From Calendula officinalis (lineage: Eukaryota; Streptophyta; Magnoliopsida; Asterales; Asteraceae): a DNA stretch of 64,000 bases. Shown here in pieces: positions 46,072-57,319 of the stretch; positions within the stretch are counted from its first letter, which is position 1, and every line of letters begins with the position of its first letter. Below the pieces are notes generated by a model. The model did no database searches, was not told where the DNA came from, and saw only the letters and a program-made list of their open reading frames with translations. Position numbers and translations under genes: made by a program. The stretch lies in NCBI GenBank assembly GCA_963853835.1, contig OY970832.1, positions 26,654,208 to 26,718,207 of the forward strand, in the 5' to 3' direction.

Positions 46072-49023
46072 TGTAATACCACAATCTAGAGCCATTTTTT
46101 TTTTAAAATGCATACGGAAGCGATTTAAGAAACCATAAATCCTAAATTATTACACATAATAAAAACTTTACATATTAACTAAATATTTAAAACATTTAAA
46201 GGTGTTACTAAAACAGGCTCGACCCGGTATACAAAATCAGAGTGCGATCAGACTTCCAAAACCCGACTCTAATCAAGCCTAAACCATAACCTGAAAAGAG
46301 TCAACAAATGAGGGATTAGCACAAAGCTAAGTGAATAGAAATAAACATCAATTTGCATAACCACAACAAATTAGAAAAACAAGAGAAATCAATAGGGAAA
46401 ACCCGTCCAAACTTCCACAAGCAATTGGACGTTATAAGAGGATCGGCGGTCGGGCGAGGACCTTCAACTGTTGTCGGCCAACAACAGTCAACCGATGGCT
46501 TCTTTACTAGAGGCACGGTGATCCCTCCTTACGTAACGAATTCGAAGGAGTCCGATCGCCCCCACCAAGAGTAACGAAGCGTAACCGAAAACCACCATAG
46601 CTAACCTCTAAAAAACATGTGCACATACTACCATTAACCACTAGACCAAGTATAAACTTGTAAAAAGAATTGCAGCCAAGAAATCTGTTCCTGACAAAGT
46701 TCGCGTCGTGAACTCAGAGTTCGCGTCGCGAACTAAGAGTTCACGAATCGGGAACTACATCACGACCAAACCCCCATTTCTCTGACCCGAGTTCGCGTTT
46801 CGCGAACACAAGTTCGCGTCGCGAACTACACCAGATGCCCAAATCCTGCACTTTTTCTCAAAACTCTACCATTCCCTAATTTTGTACATCACACAAGAAA
46901 GAAGGTTAAGTCCACTCACCTTAGCTTCCCTTGTGAAGAACTCAGTAGTCTTATATCACTGAGTTTCTTTTCCTTTTCCTGTAACAAAACGAATACCGAA
47001 TTAGTTACCCGAAATCACCAATTTTGCAACAAGTATAAACTATAAGTCAAACCATTATTTGTGTACAACCAGTTGACAACTTAACACTTGCATTTCAAAA
47101 CATATTAATTGACAATGTCTAGAATTTCATTAAGTCACTTCTAAGCAATTCATCATGCATTTTTATCCAAGTTGCACATAATCGGCCCAAACGGGCCGTG
47201 ACACATAATCAAGTCAAACTTGCAATTTACTAATACCACATTGTCAAGTTATCCATTTATCACTAATTTAAGTTATTGACATACTACTTGCATCCATATA
47301 CAAGCTTAACCAACTTTGACTTTATTTAAGTCAAATTGCACAATTTAACAACCAAACGGGTCAAGACCCAAAACTACCTCAAACATACTTCCGATTAATC
47401 AAGTAACACATTTATGACATGAAATTGCTAGTCCCAAGTTTACAAGTCATCCAAGACTAAAGTCAACTTCCAGGTTTGACCAAAGTCAACAATTCATGAA
47501 TTTGACTAGCTATTCTAGAAAACGGGTCAAAACCACAAATTATCATTTAAGATATGTTAATATACTTTATAAAAACTCTCATATGATCAACTTATTGAAC
47601 TACAATAATGCCTAACAATTTCCAAGTTAAAGTCTCATTTTACCAATTTGACCAGTTCATGACTTTTTTACATAAAAATCATCCAAACACTACCATACAA
47701 TGATCAATTAATCAATTAACACTTCCATAAACATACTAATGACATTTTAATTCTAACTAAACATTCAAAGTATAAGTCAAATGTTAAAATATGCATTTAG
47801 TCAAGTTTCATCATATTAGGCCCAAACGGGTCAAAATCGTTTTATTAACTTCCAATGTTTACAAACTCTTAATTATCATTTCATCAAGTATACAATTACC
47901 ATATAATAACCAACTTCATGTTAATTAGTTAACTTTGAAACACCCAAAATAATCAATACAAGTTTAACCTAAAAAAGATACATTTGACCACCTGTTACTA
48001 ACTCAGAAATCTGCTCATTTTTATAACCATTTATGTGCAGGAAAATATTATATTATTAAAGTAGTCTCCTAGACCTTCGAAACGACTGGTCGCACGCCCA
48101 AAACGGAGTTACGGTTGATTTTATATGATTTTTGCAAAATGGTCAAAATATGTCTTTTTTTTTGTGCTTACGGGATTTTTACCAAAAACTCATCCAAACT
48201 TGCAAACTCATGACCATTTCAACAATTTAAGTTACAATCAATCCTATACAACAATTATCACTTCTAACATGTTAGTTATACTTAAATTAACAAAATTTAA
48301 CATTAAAACATCACTTTCAAGAATTTAGGTAAAACCCATCTTCTTCCTCAAGAACACAACAATGGTGGATTTCATAACCCTAATCAAATCAAGTTTCTCT
48401 ATATTAATTTCACTTCTAATTCACATAACAAACACAGAAAAGTCCTAAGGATTCATCAATTTCACAAATTTAACCAAAATCTCATAAAACCCATTAAACA
48501 CAAGAACCCTAGTTCATCCATATATCAAGAGCTATAAACCCTAGCTTTAAGAGGAGAAATCTTACCTTAAGCTTGCTTCAATTTCGAATTCAGGGCTGAG
48601 TTAGAAAGATTTTAGGCTTGATTCTTGAGAGGTGAAGAACATGCAATATTTGAGTGTGTGTGTGATATATTACGAACAAGTGCAGACAACAAATAAGATG
48701 TTTTGGACACCTCATAAAAAACGTGGCAGACATGGGGGAGGGCTGAAATTTCATTAAACACAGTACAGGATAATAGGTTCGCAGATAATTAATTTAGACC
48801 TAACTAACTCCAATTTTAACAACAAAGATATTTTTAGAACCCCGGTTCAGAAGTGAACCCAAATATGTAAAAATCATTTTAATATTTAAATATCTCAGTT
48901 TTTTCTAATTTTAACCCCTTGGTTAAAATACAATTAATTCATATAAAATTATATAAAATAAAAATAATAGAATATTACTTACTAAAAGTAATAAAATAAT
49001 AAGCCGGCTCTCAGGGTGTTACA
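46072..49023 (-). mobile_element. Solo LTR (Ty3-gypsy-like) nested in the non-autonomous element
   Basis: 2952 bp from TGTAATACCAC to CAGGGTGTTACA on the plus strand, with identical 5-mers TCTTG at 46067-46071 and 49024-49028. Minus orientation is favoured because AAG|GTAAGATTT lies 457 bp from that start, close to its place in the gag-only element's LTR (472 bp). CTAAG|GTGAGTGG (about 46920) and several GTTCGCGTCGCGAAC palindromes (46690-46830) are present. No primer-binding site or gag inside, hence solo LTR. Confidence 0.65.
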
Positions 49024-49083
49024 TCTTGATTCTTCATGTAATCATTGATAGATTCTTGTTTCATTCCAAATCTGGAGCCACCC

Positions 49084-49095
49084 GCTCTGATACCA
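49084..49095 (-). other. Primer-binding site, minus strand
   Basis: GCTCTGATACCA on the plus strand is TGGTATCAGAGC on the element strand, two bases from the LTR. It fixes the orientation of the element. Confidence 0.85.
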
Positions 49096-49097
49096 CC

Positions 49098-49201
49098 TGA
49101 TGAGTTTATTTCAACTCTATAAAATCGATCTTTAGGCTCAAGAATAGTTAGTTTTTGATCTGGAATATACAACTACAAATAATAAAACCTGCGGAATTTA
49201 A
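49098..49201 (-). repeat. Truncated 5' LTR of the non-autonomous element
   Basis: 104 bp nearly identical to 44143-44246, then homology stops abruptly at 49201. The outer 410 bp of this LTR has been lost. Confidence 0.78.
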
Positions 49202-49337
49202 GTGTGTACATTTTTCTACTCACTTACAAATGTGAATATTTTTCTCATGGTCATAACTGTGCTTTTTTTTAGGATTTTTTTTTTATATTTCCATAATTAT
49301 AAATGTGTAAGTGTTTACACACGTTTTTATCTTGTAG

Positions 49338-49618
49338 CTCATCAAGTGGGATGTATTTCACGAGCCCGCCACAAATAATTCTGGGCTCGGGTTCACCAAT
49401 GTCGATCTCTTCTACATAAAGTGAGTCAGCTTCTTCATGTCTCCATGCTTTTAAAGTCTTTCCTAACTCTTATGTCTAAAGTATTTGCCATATCTTTTAT
49501 TTTTAATAAACCGATAACAGTCTCGGATTCCGTACAAGGGTCTGTGGTTACACTTGAGGGTGTGCAAAATGTTCTTGATTTTGATACGGTGAATGAAGAT
49601 ATGGAAAGAGACAAATAG
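49338..49618 (+). other. Exon-like island, unidentified
   Basis: CTTGTAG|CTCATCAAG and AA|GTGAGTCAGC bound an 83-nt open stretch (49338-49420) that can read IKWDVFHEPATNNSGLGF in one frame. About 110 nt later an open stretch ends VQNVLDFDTVNEDMERDK and a stop (49616-49618). These could be the last exons of a gene cut off by the neighbouring retrotransposons. I do not recognise the family, and another frame of the first piece is also open. Confidence 0.22.
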
Positions 49619-49736
49619 GGGGTCTTATGTGTCTTCTGTTGTAGGTTTAATTTAGGGGCAGAGTGGTAATTTGAGGTAGATGAACATATGGAGAGTAGTG
49701 GACGAAGAATAATGTTATTACTATACGGTGCTGTTT

Positions 49737-49916
49737 GGTAGAATCTGAATGATTAATATTTGAATATTGCAGATGTCTGGATGTGAATGAAGAGACAGAG
49801 CATGTTCAATTTTTGATTCAGATGCCGATTAAGAAGTCTTATCAAACGCTCTGAATTTGCCCGATTAAGATGTTGTACTCTTAACTGAATCATTAAGAGG
49901 CTTACCAAACAACACC
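49737..49916. mobile_element. Tourist-like (Harbinger) MITE
   Basis: 180 bp with ends GGTGCTGTTTGGTA and TACCAAACAACACC. The flanks TAC and TAA resemble a 3-bp target. Inner ATCTGAATGATTAA and TTAACTGAATCATTAAGAGG words pair. Confidence 0.85.
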
Positions 49917-49947
49917 TAAGTTAATCCACTAGTTCTTGGAAGGTTGG

Positions 49948-50103
49948 TATTAGACGATAATATGTTGAATATATTGTATTTATTGTAAATTGTTATTTCA
50001 TTTTATCTCCTACTCATTTATAGGAGTGATTTATGTATTCTTAATTATAAATAATATATTCTACACACTCAATTGAGTGTGGTCTTGACCATTACTCAAT
50101 ACA
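49948..50103 (+). repeat. 5' LTR of the copia element
   Basis: TATTAGACGATAATATG to CTCAATACA. It begins TA in place of TG, in both LTRs. Confidence 0.9.
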
Positions 50104-50114
50104 TGGTATCAGAC
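50104..50114 (+). other. Copia primer-binding site
   Basis: TGGTATCAGAC directly after the 5' LTR; initiator-Met tRNA type with one change. Confidence 0.85.
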
Positions 50115-50197
50115 TAGATTATCCCCCTATTTTCTCACGATTCTCTTTCCTATCGGTACCTCTTCTGCACGCTCCTCTAACCCTAAAATTCTCTTCC

Positions 50198-50995
50198 ATG
50201 GCCGATGGCACCTCCCCTTCTTCAACCACTGAATCTACTTTCTCAATAAATACACTTCTACACATGATGACAATCAAGCTATCATCTTCCAATTATCTTC
50301 TTTGGAAGAATAACATGCTCCCGATTTTTACCTATAAAAAACTATTGGCTCATGTCGATGGTACCGCAGAACCTCCGCCCAAAACCATTGTTGTTGACGC
50401 TGCCACTGTTCCGAATCCCGAATTTCTATCTTGGACTGAAACAGACCAGCGGGCAGTCATCTTACTTCAATCCTCTCTTACTGAAGAATCTGCAGCCGAG
50501 GTTCTTGGCCTCCAAACTGCTCGACAAATCTGGACTGCTTTGGAATCAGCATACAGTAATTCTTCAGTCGAGCGTGTGCATTTGCTTCGGGATTCTCTGC
50601 GACATCTTTCTAAAGGTACTTCAAGTGTTTCTGAATTTTGTCGTAAATTTAAAGCCTTATGTGATCAATTATCTGCTATCGGTCATCCGGTGGTTGAAAT
50701 TGACAAGCTTCATTGGTTTTTGTGTGGTTTGGGACCCTCCTACGAAACGTTTTCCACTGCTATCCGGGCCACAAAACCGGCTCCAAAATTTCAGGACCTT
50801 ATTTCACAAGCCGAGAGCCACGAGCTATTTTTGCTCTCGTTGCATGGTTCTTCTACGCCCACTGTTGCGTTCCAAGCTCAGCGAACTTCACATAATAATA
50901 ACAGGGGACGTTTTTCTACTTCTCGTGGTAACAACACACAAGGTAGGGGGCGTGGAACTAATCGTAGACCGCCTCATTGTCAACTTTGTCGCACC
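50198..50995 (+). pseudogene. Copia gag, split in the zinc knuckle
   Basis: The start MADGTSPSSTTESTF leads into the copia gag domain (LSSSNYLLWKNNMLP, WTALESAYSNSS, LRHLSKGTSSVSEF, FCRKFKALCDQL). A Gly/Arg/Asn-rich stretch precedes the zinc knuckle. The hAT MITE at 50996 cuts between CQLC and the remaining His/Cys of the knuckle, which resumes at 51680 (GHYASSC). The frame runs into the MITE and stops soon after. Confidence 0.9.
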
Positions 50996-51671
50996 CAGGG
51001 GTGTTCGTTTGGACGGTTTGGTTTTATCCAAACCAAATAGGTGAAACCAAACAAAGTCCGGTTTTCAAAAGTTCAAACCGAACCGTCCAAACTAATTCGA
51101 AAACCAAACCGATCCGAACCAAATAACAATTTGGTTGGTTTGGTTTTATCCGTTTGGTTTTTCCTTCAAATTTTCAAAATACTACAAAAGTATATAGCAC
51201 AAATAATACTAAGTTTGATATGTAAACTTCCAAAATGATAAACTACTTTGTACATAAAAACAAGTCTAATTCATAGTTTGTGACATTTACAATCATATAT
51301 GCAAAAATCTTGACATAAACTTCATCAAAAACTCCAAAAAGATTGGTAAATCGTCAACTGATACAATATAAAATGGAACAAATGTTAGTATATAAATCAA
51401 TTTATATAAGAAATGTAAACAAAGTGAGTACCATAATTGCTTACAATGGAAACCAACAAGTGTTAGTATATAAATCAATTAATATATAATACTATTTGGT
51501 TTTTTTAGACAATCCGGTTTTCACAATGGAAACCAAATCCAATCCGAAATCCAAACTATTAATTTGGTTCAAGTCCAAACCGATCCAAAAAACCAAATAA
51601 CCAATCCAAATAGTCCGATCCAAAATGTCCAATTGGACAATCCGGTTATATCCGAATAGTGAACACCCCTA
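50996..51671. mobile_element. hAT-type MITE filled with TTTGGTTTTATCC repeats, inside copia gag
   Basis: The ends are CAGGGGTGTTC and GAACACCCCTA; 8-bp duplications GTCGCACC at 50988-50995 and 51672-51679 are identical. Arms consist of TTTGGTTTTATCCAAACC variants. 676 bp. Confidence 0.93.
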
Positions 51672-53537
51672 GTCGCACCAATGGACACTATGCATCTTCC
51701 TGTCCAAATCTTGGTAACTATGCGACACAAGTTGTATCCAGCGATGAGTCCCTAGCAAAAGCTTTTCATGCTCAATGTCATGTCAACAATAATGCTCCCG
51801 ATTGGCACATTGATTCGGGAGCCACGGATCACATGACCGCATCTTGCGACAATCTCCATCAAACGGCTCCATACAAAGGTAGTTCTCAAGTGCTCTTCGG
51901 AAACGGTAAAACTTTATCTATTACACATACCGATTTATCTCATATTAATAAGGATCTTTCATTACGTAATGTCCTTGTGATTCCAAATCTCACAAAGCAA
52001 TTGCTTTCCGTTAGCAAACTAACCACAGATCATCCCGTTGATGTTTTATTTTCTCAACCATTTTTTCATATTCAAGATCGGACAACCAAAAAGGTCCTTG
52101 CTAATGGTAGATGTGAGAATGGGCTTTATGTGCTAAAAGATGATCATCAAGCATTTGTTGCCATCACAAACACAAAAAAGGCTTCTTATGAGTTATGGCA
52201 TACCCGTTTGGGTCATGTCTCTTTTGATGTTATTGCTACTTTAAATAAGTTGGGATTTTTATCGGTTTCTTCATTGTTACCTAAACCTATTATTTGTTCT
52301 TCATGTGAACTAGCTAAAAGTAAACATTTACTTTTGCTAATAATTCAACTAGATCTTTATATCCTTTAGATTTAATTCATTGTGATTTATGGGGACCATC
52401 CCCAATTTGCTCAAAAGATGGTTACCGGTATTACGTTATTTTTGTTGATGATCATTCACGGTTCACTTGGTTTTATCCTATTAAAACAAAAAATGGTTTT
52501 TATACGGTACTCTCAACTTTTATTAATCTTGCTCAAACAATGTGCTCTCGAAAAATAAAAGTTTTTCAAAGTGATGGTGGTTCGGAATTTGTCAATCATA
52601 CCGTTCAGAAATTTTTTGAAGATAACGGTACTTTACATCGGTTTTCTTGTCCATACACTCCATAACAAAATGGACGAGTGGAACGCAAACATCGACATAT
52701 TGTGGAAACCGGTTTAGCTATGCTCTTTAATGCAAGCATCCCGGCATCATATTGGGTCGATGCATTTACTTCGGCTACCTACATTATAAATCGTGTTCCC
52801 ACACCCGTGTTGAATAATCAATCACCGTTTCAACTTCTTTTTAATCAAATTCCAAATTATGGGAATTTAAGAGCCTATGGTTGTCAAGTAGTCCCATATT
52901 TGAGAGATTACTCTCCTCACAAACTTGCTCCTAGAAGTATTTCATGCATATTCATTGGATATAGCACTCAATATAAAGGGTATCGATTTCTTGATCCTAC
53001 CACCTCTCGCATTTATATTACTCGTCATGCACGGTTTAATGAACACATTTTTCCATTCAACGGAGATACTCAAACTACAAACATCCGGAATTTGGAACTA
53101 AGCACCTTCTTACACGACATCCCACCCAATACTAACACACACTCTACACCTCAATTACCAACAGATTCGGTCCCACCTACCACTCAAACATCTCCTAAAA
53201 ATTGCACCTTGTGTCCATCCAGTCAAAACACGCCTCAACCGGCCCACCCCACAAACCCTTTACCTACGGCCCAAGCTCCTCAAAATAATCAATCCATTCC
53301 TAACCCTCTGGACCCCTTAGGCCAACAACCTTTATCTCCACCAAATATTTCAACCCAAAATATTCCTCACATACCCGACATACCTATACCACAATCACCT
53401 ACTCACGATCCAGTAGACCATTCCCAAACCGAATCTGCCTCACCTACCCAAACTGAGTCCACTTCAAACACGGCTACTCATTTCAATAACCAACCCGAAC
53501 CTACTGTTGAACCACCTCCACCGCAGCCTACAACATC
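51672..53537 (+). pseudogene. Copia protease and integrase, broken
   Basis: After the second half of the gag zinc knuckle comes the aspartic protease site WHIDSGATDHM (about 51800), then the pre-integrase zinc finger LWHTRLGHVS...CSSCELAKS. A one-base frameshift lies near 52328. The integrase core follows in another frame, with DLIHCDLWG, FQSDGGSEF and ERKHRHIVE holding the D, D and E residues. A TAA stop at 52663-52665 interrupts it just before the E motif. The C-terminal region continues (YGCQVVPYL, FIGYSTQYKGYRF) into a Pro/Thr/Gln-rich linker, which is cut by the solo LTR at 53538. Confidence 0.9.
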
Positions 53538-54939
53538 TGTAACGACCCGAAATTTTTATCGAATAAAATTATGGAAAAATTATTATAAATAAGGATAAAT
53601 CATTTAAAAGACGTGGGAATTGGTTTCGTGTCATTTGGACATCGTATGAGAAAGTTACGGACGAAGTCGGGTCAAGACGTGGATGGAAACAAGTTTGAAA
53701 CCCAAAGTGGTATTTCTGGGAATTCTCGTGAACACGAGTTTTGGATCACGAACACGAGTTTCAGATCGTGAACACGAGTGTTGAATCGCGGATGCGAGTT
53801 AAGCGAACAGCAACTTTAGTTCGCGGACACGAGTTTAGGATTCGCGGCACGAGTTCGCGCGGGGTGCGGGTTCACGAACGCGAATTGGTAGTTCGCGGCG
53901 CGAGTTTTGTCTGGAACAAGTTAAAATCGGGATTTTTGCCATTTCTCTCATTTCTAAACCCTAGTTTTTCTCTCTTCAAGTGTGTGAACGATTTTGAGTT
54001 CAAAGGGCCATTTGGAGCTAATTTCTTGGTCAAATCTTGAGTTATTTTACTCCTAGTTGAAGATTAAAGGTATATCTTCACTCTTTGATCTTTGTAGCTT
54101 TAGATCTATGGGTTTTGAGGCTTGGGTTTAAAACCCTAGTTCTTGGGGTTTTGATTAATGGTTGAATAAAGGTTGTAAACACTTAATAGATGATGTTTTA
54201 ACAAAGGAAACAAGTATATGATTAAGATTTGTAAGAATCTTAAGATTGGTTAAACCTAGGGTTTTGGAAACCATCAAATTGGGGAAAATGGTATTTTGGG
54301 TTAGTTAGTGATGATTTAAGTTAACCTTGTGATGATTATTGAAATAGGATTTCTACCAAGAGGTTGGAGGTCAACAAGTGGTTTGAGAAAGTGAAGATTT
54401 GGTGTTCAAGGAACACATTTGGTGCCTTAATTGCTAAGGTGAGTACGTGTGGACTTTACTGAGTACATAGCCATTGAAATATGTTTTCTTACTTGTGATT
54501 TGGTCTATTTGATTAATTGTGTAGACTATTAGTATGTAGAGTTAGTTATATATTATTATGAATATTAAAACTAACTTGTTTGATGATTTATGAGATAGCC
54601 AAGGGCTTAGATGGAATAAATCGAGAAGTTATGATGTGTGATAGTGTGGCGGTGATTCGGGGGATCCCCGGTCACTTTGGATGGGGCGGATTGGGCATCG
54701 ACCCATGGACCATCATGTGTTAGGAGGCTTGCTACCGGACGAGATCCGGCTAGGAGTCGGGTGACGGTAGATTGGGCGATTCCCTCTTGCCGTTACCATA
54801 AGGCTATTTAGGCGGGGGATCCCCGATTAATAAGTATGTGAGATGACGGGTTATTTGGAGATGTTCCGGATAACTAGATAGACTTCCTAGGGAGGCAAGA
54901 ATGATAGAGTCACTATAGGGTGGCTAAAAGTATGATGAT

Positions 54940-54942
<3 letters not shown>

Positions 54943-55009
<67 letters not shown>
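54943..55009. repeat. (AT)n microsatellite, left of the nested TIR element
   Basis: About 67 bp of pure AT dinucleotide. Confidence 0.95.
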
Positions 55010-55013
<4 letters not shown>

Positions 55014-56888
55014 AAGATTATATTGAGAACTCTGATTTCAAAAAGAACTCTGAGAACTTTTAATTAACCAGTCTACACCATTAGATTTAAGATTAACGGT
55101 TAAGATCTGTTATTGTATTTTCGTAAATAAATCAAACTATAATTATATTAATAATTAAATGAAAAGGGTATGGTAGTAATTTTAATTTAAAAAATAATAA
55201 TAAATTAGTAAAGTCTAAAACCGTTCCACAATTTTAGTAAACATTAATTCAAAATAGTTTCTCTCTCTACGTCCATTGATTTCTCAAGATTTGTTTCTCT
55301 CAAAATTCGAATCTCCGACTACATACATCTCAATCTCTCTCTACATACAATCTCAAAAATCGTCTGATGATGGCGGATCCGGCGATGTTTTGAATATCAA
55401 GTTAGATGAAGATTCGAAGTAAGCTTCAGATCCCGGCGGTGATCGGTCAACGAAATATGTTAGGCGTCGGTGGTTCTCCGCTGACGTGGGCTGTTGTTGG
55501 GTCTTGGAGCGGCGGTGGTTGGATCTTGGTGGTTCGGCGCGAAAAAAGGCTGTTGGTTGGTAAAATCCGTGGCGGAAGTGGTGGACTGAAGTAGGTTGTT
55601 GGGAGCAGCAGTTGCCGGCAACCTCCATAGTAACATCGCAAGGTATTCTTACTTATTTTTGCTTTGATCTTGAATATGAGGATGCATCAATAATATGTAT
55701 TGCGCAAGTTAGTAATGTCTGATGATATCCACTTTGATTTTTTAATATTTAATGTCATAAAAATACTACTTCGTATTAGTTTTGGATTTGTTTTTGAAAG
55801 GAAATTAAATCACCCAAAAGATTTTTGCACTTAAAAACAATCTTGATTCGTACTTTTTTAGAAGATTTTACATATTTTGATTTGTACTTTTGCAATTGAA
55901 AAAATCATATTTGGTGATTTTTTATTATAATTTTTGCTCATCTTTAAAGTTATTTTCTTATGGTATTTCCATTTGTTTTTTATAGTATTTTCTTTGATTG
56001 TTTAAATTAGTTGCTATTAGTTTTGCAGTTGACATAATGATTTATGATTGCACTTTTAATTTAAAGAGGGAAGTGAAAGGACTATTTCAGCAATATTTTT
56101 GTTCTCGACTGTAATGAAGATCTGGGTCGGTTTAATCATGTTGGTTTGGATATTATTTTTTTCATTTTAGTTTGTGTTCTTTGACTATTGTGAAGGTCTG
56201 ATTTTGTTTAATTATGTCGGGTTCTTATTAGGTTTCATATATGTTCTTGATTATTTTGTATATGTATTCTTGATAGACATATATGTTCTTTTTTATGTTT
56301 TGTAGTAGGTGGTACAAGGAAAATTGACAAGTTATACAAGAGGAACAAGAGGATATGAGCATTTTGTGTTAGGATATATAAAGAAGAAAGTTGATTCAAA
56401 AGGGGGATATATGTTATTGCACACCAGCAACAATTTGGATGCATATATGTTATTGCTTGAATACATATATGTGTTTTTTGAATTTGACGTTTTGTATGGA
56501 TTAGTTGACATGTATGTATTATGTTTGCTCTATCAATTTTGTAAAATTTGGATCACATACCTTTGTTTGTTAAACACGTTGGTTTTATGTTACATATATG
56601 TTCAATATGCACAACTGTCTCAACATATATGCACAACCTACATGTAACACTAGTTATAAAAAAAGAAACATATATGCACAACCGGCTCAAAAAAAATGGC
56701 AAAATAACAATAAATTTTCGAAAATAATTCCTAAATTTTAGGAAAATTCAAAAAAGGAAATATTTTTGTTTTTGGTAAAATGTCCTAAATACCCCTAAAT
56801 AATTAATATGAAATAAATAAATTAAAATTAATTTATTAAATTCTGATTGGTTAATAAGAGTTCTCAGAGTTTTCCTATATATAACTCG

Positions 56889-56892
<4 letters not shown>
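55010..56892. mobile_element. Non-autonomous TIR element inserted in a TA repeat
   Basis: The left arm contains AAGAACTCTGAGAACTTTTAATTAACC and the right arm GGTTAATAAGAGTTCTCAGAGTT, an imperfect inverted pair. Both sides are pure TA repeats, so a target duplication cannot be read. Inside, 55260-55640 looks like a 5' leader (CT-rich, ATGGCGG-type, then GCAAG|GTATTC). The right 450 bp holds seven CATATATG words. No transposase motif. Confidence 0.65.

Positions 56893-56977
<85 letters not shown>
56893..56977. repeat. (TA)n microsatellite, right of the nested TIR element
   Basis: About 85 bp of TA dinucleotide. Confidence 0.95.
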
Positions 56978-56979
<2 letters not shown>

Positions 56980-57319
56980 TTATATATAATGTGATACTTG
57001 TTTGTTTTATCGGGGTCTAAACCCATGTAGCTCACGAGACATTTTTGTGTCTCACGTACTCCTTGTTTGTTTTGCTATGTACTCAGGTTCGGGATCAAAG
57101 GTGTAGGTGCGCATGGATAGAGATGCGGAGCCTAATATAGAAGAACACTAGAGTGGATTTATGCTTAGCTTTGGTTTTGATATATTTTATAACACCAAAC
57201 TTTATACTCTTATTTTCATACCAAAGGTTTTTGTAAATCCTTATTTTGAAACCGTTCTTCTATTTATAAAAATGATATATTTTGGTAAAATGTTTTATTA
57301 TAAAATTTGAGGTGTTACA

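Larger units (their letters stand above)
44143..49201 (-). mobile_element. Non-autonomous LTR retrotransposon (LARD/TRIM-like), minus strand
   Basis: Read on the minus strand: truncated 5' LTR (49201-49098), primer-binding site, an internal part without coding sequence, a purine tract (complement of ATCTTCCCCTATTTG) and a full 514-bp 3' LTR (44656-44143). A solo LTR (46072-49023) sits inside. Without it the internal part is only about 1.5 kb. No gag or pol motif was found. The shared LTR part differs at only a few sites. Confidence 0.75.
53538..57319 (+). mobile_element. Solo LTR (Ty3-gypsy-like) inside copia pol
   Basis: 3782 bp from TGTAACGACCCG to TGAGGTGTTACA, with identical ACATC flanks (53533-53537, 57320-57324). 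The first about 130 bp and the last about 300 bp clearly resemble the gag-only element's LTR (GGTTTCGTGTCATTTGGACA; CTCACGAGAC; GCTATGTACTCAGGTTC), but the middle differs. A CGAACACGAGTT-type zone covers 53720-53915. A TIR element in a TA tract is nested at 55010-56892. A 99-residue frame at 53741 is read from the repeat zone and is not a gene. Confidence 0.9.

Noticed and set aside
46072..49023. A complete gag-only element in minus orientation
   Set aside because: There is no internal LTR pair, primer-binding site or gag; the single pair of ends with perfect TCTTG flanks fits a solo LTR better.
53741..54040. 99-residue frame at the start of the solo LTR
   Set aside because: The charged first part is read from the CACGAGTT repeat zone and the rest from the LTR leader; no homology to Gag or any protein family.
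55353..55641. Overlapping frames on both strands inside the nested TIR element
   Set aside because: Frames on both strands are equally open because the patch is GC-rich; neither shows a domain. It is recorded as a leader-like stretch of the element.
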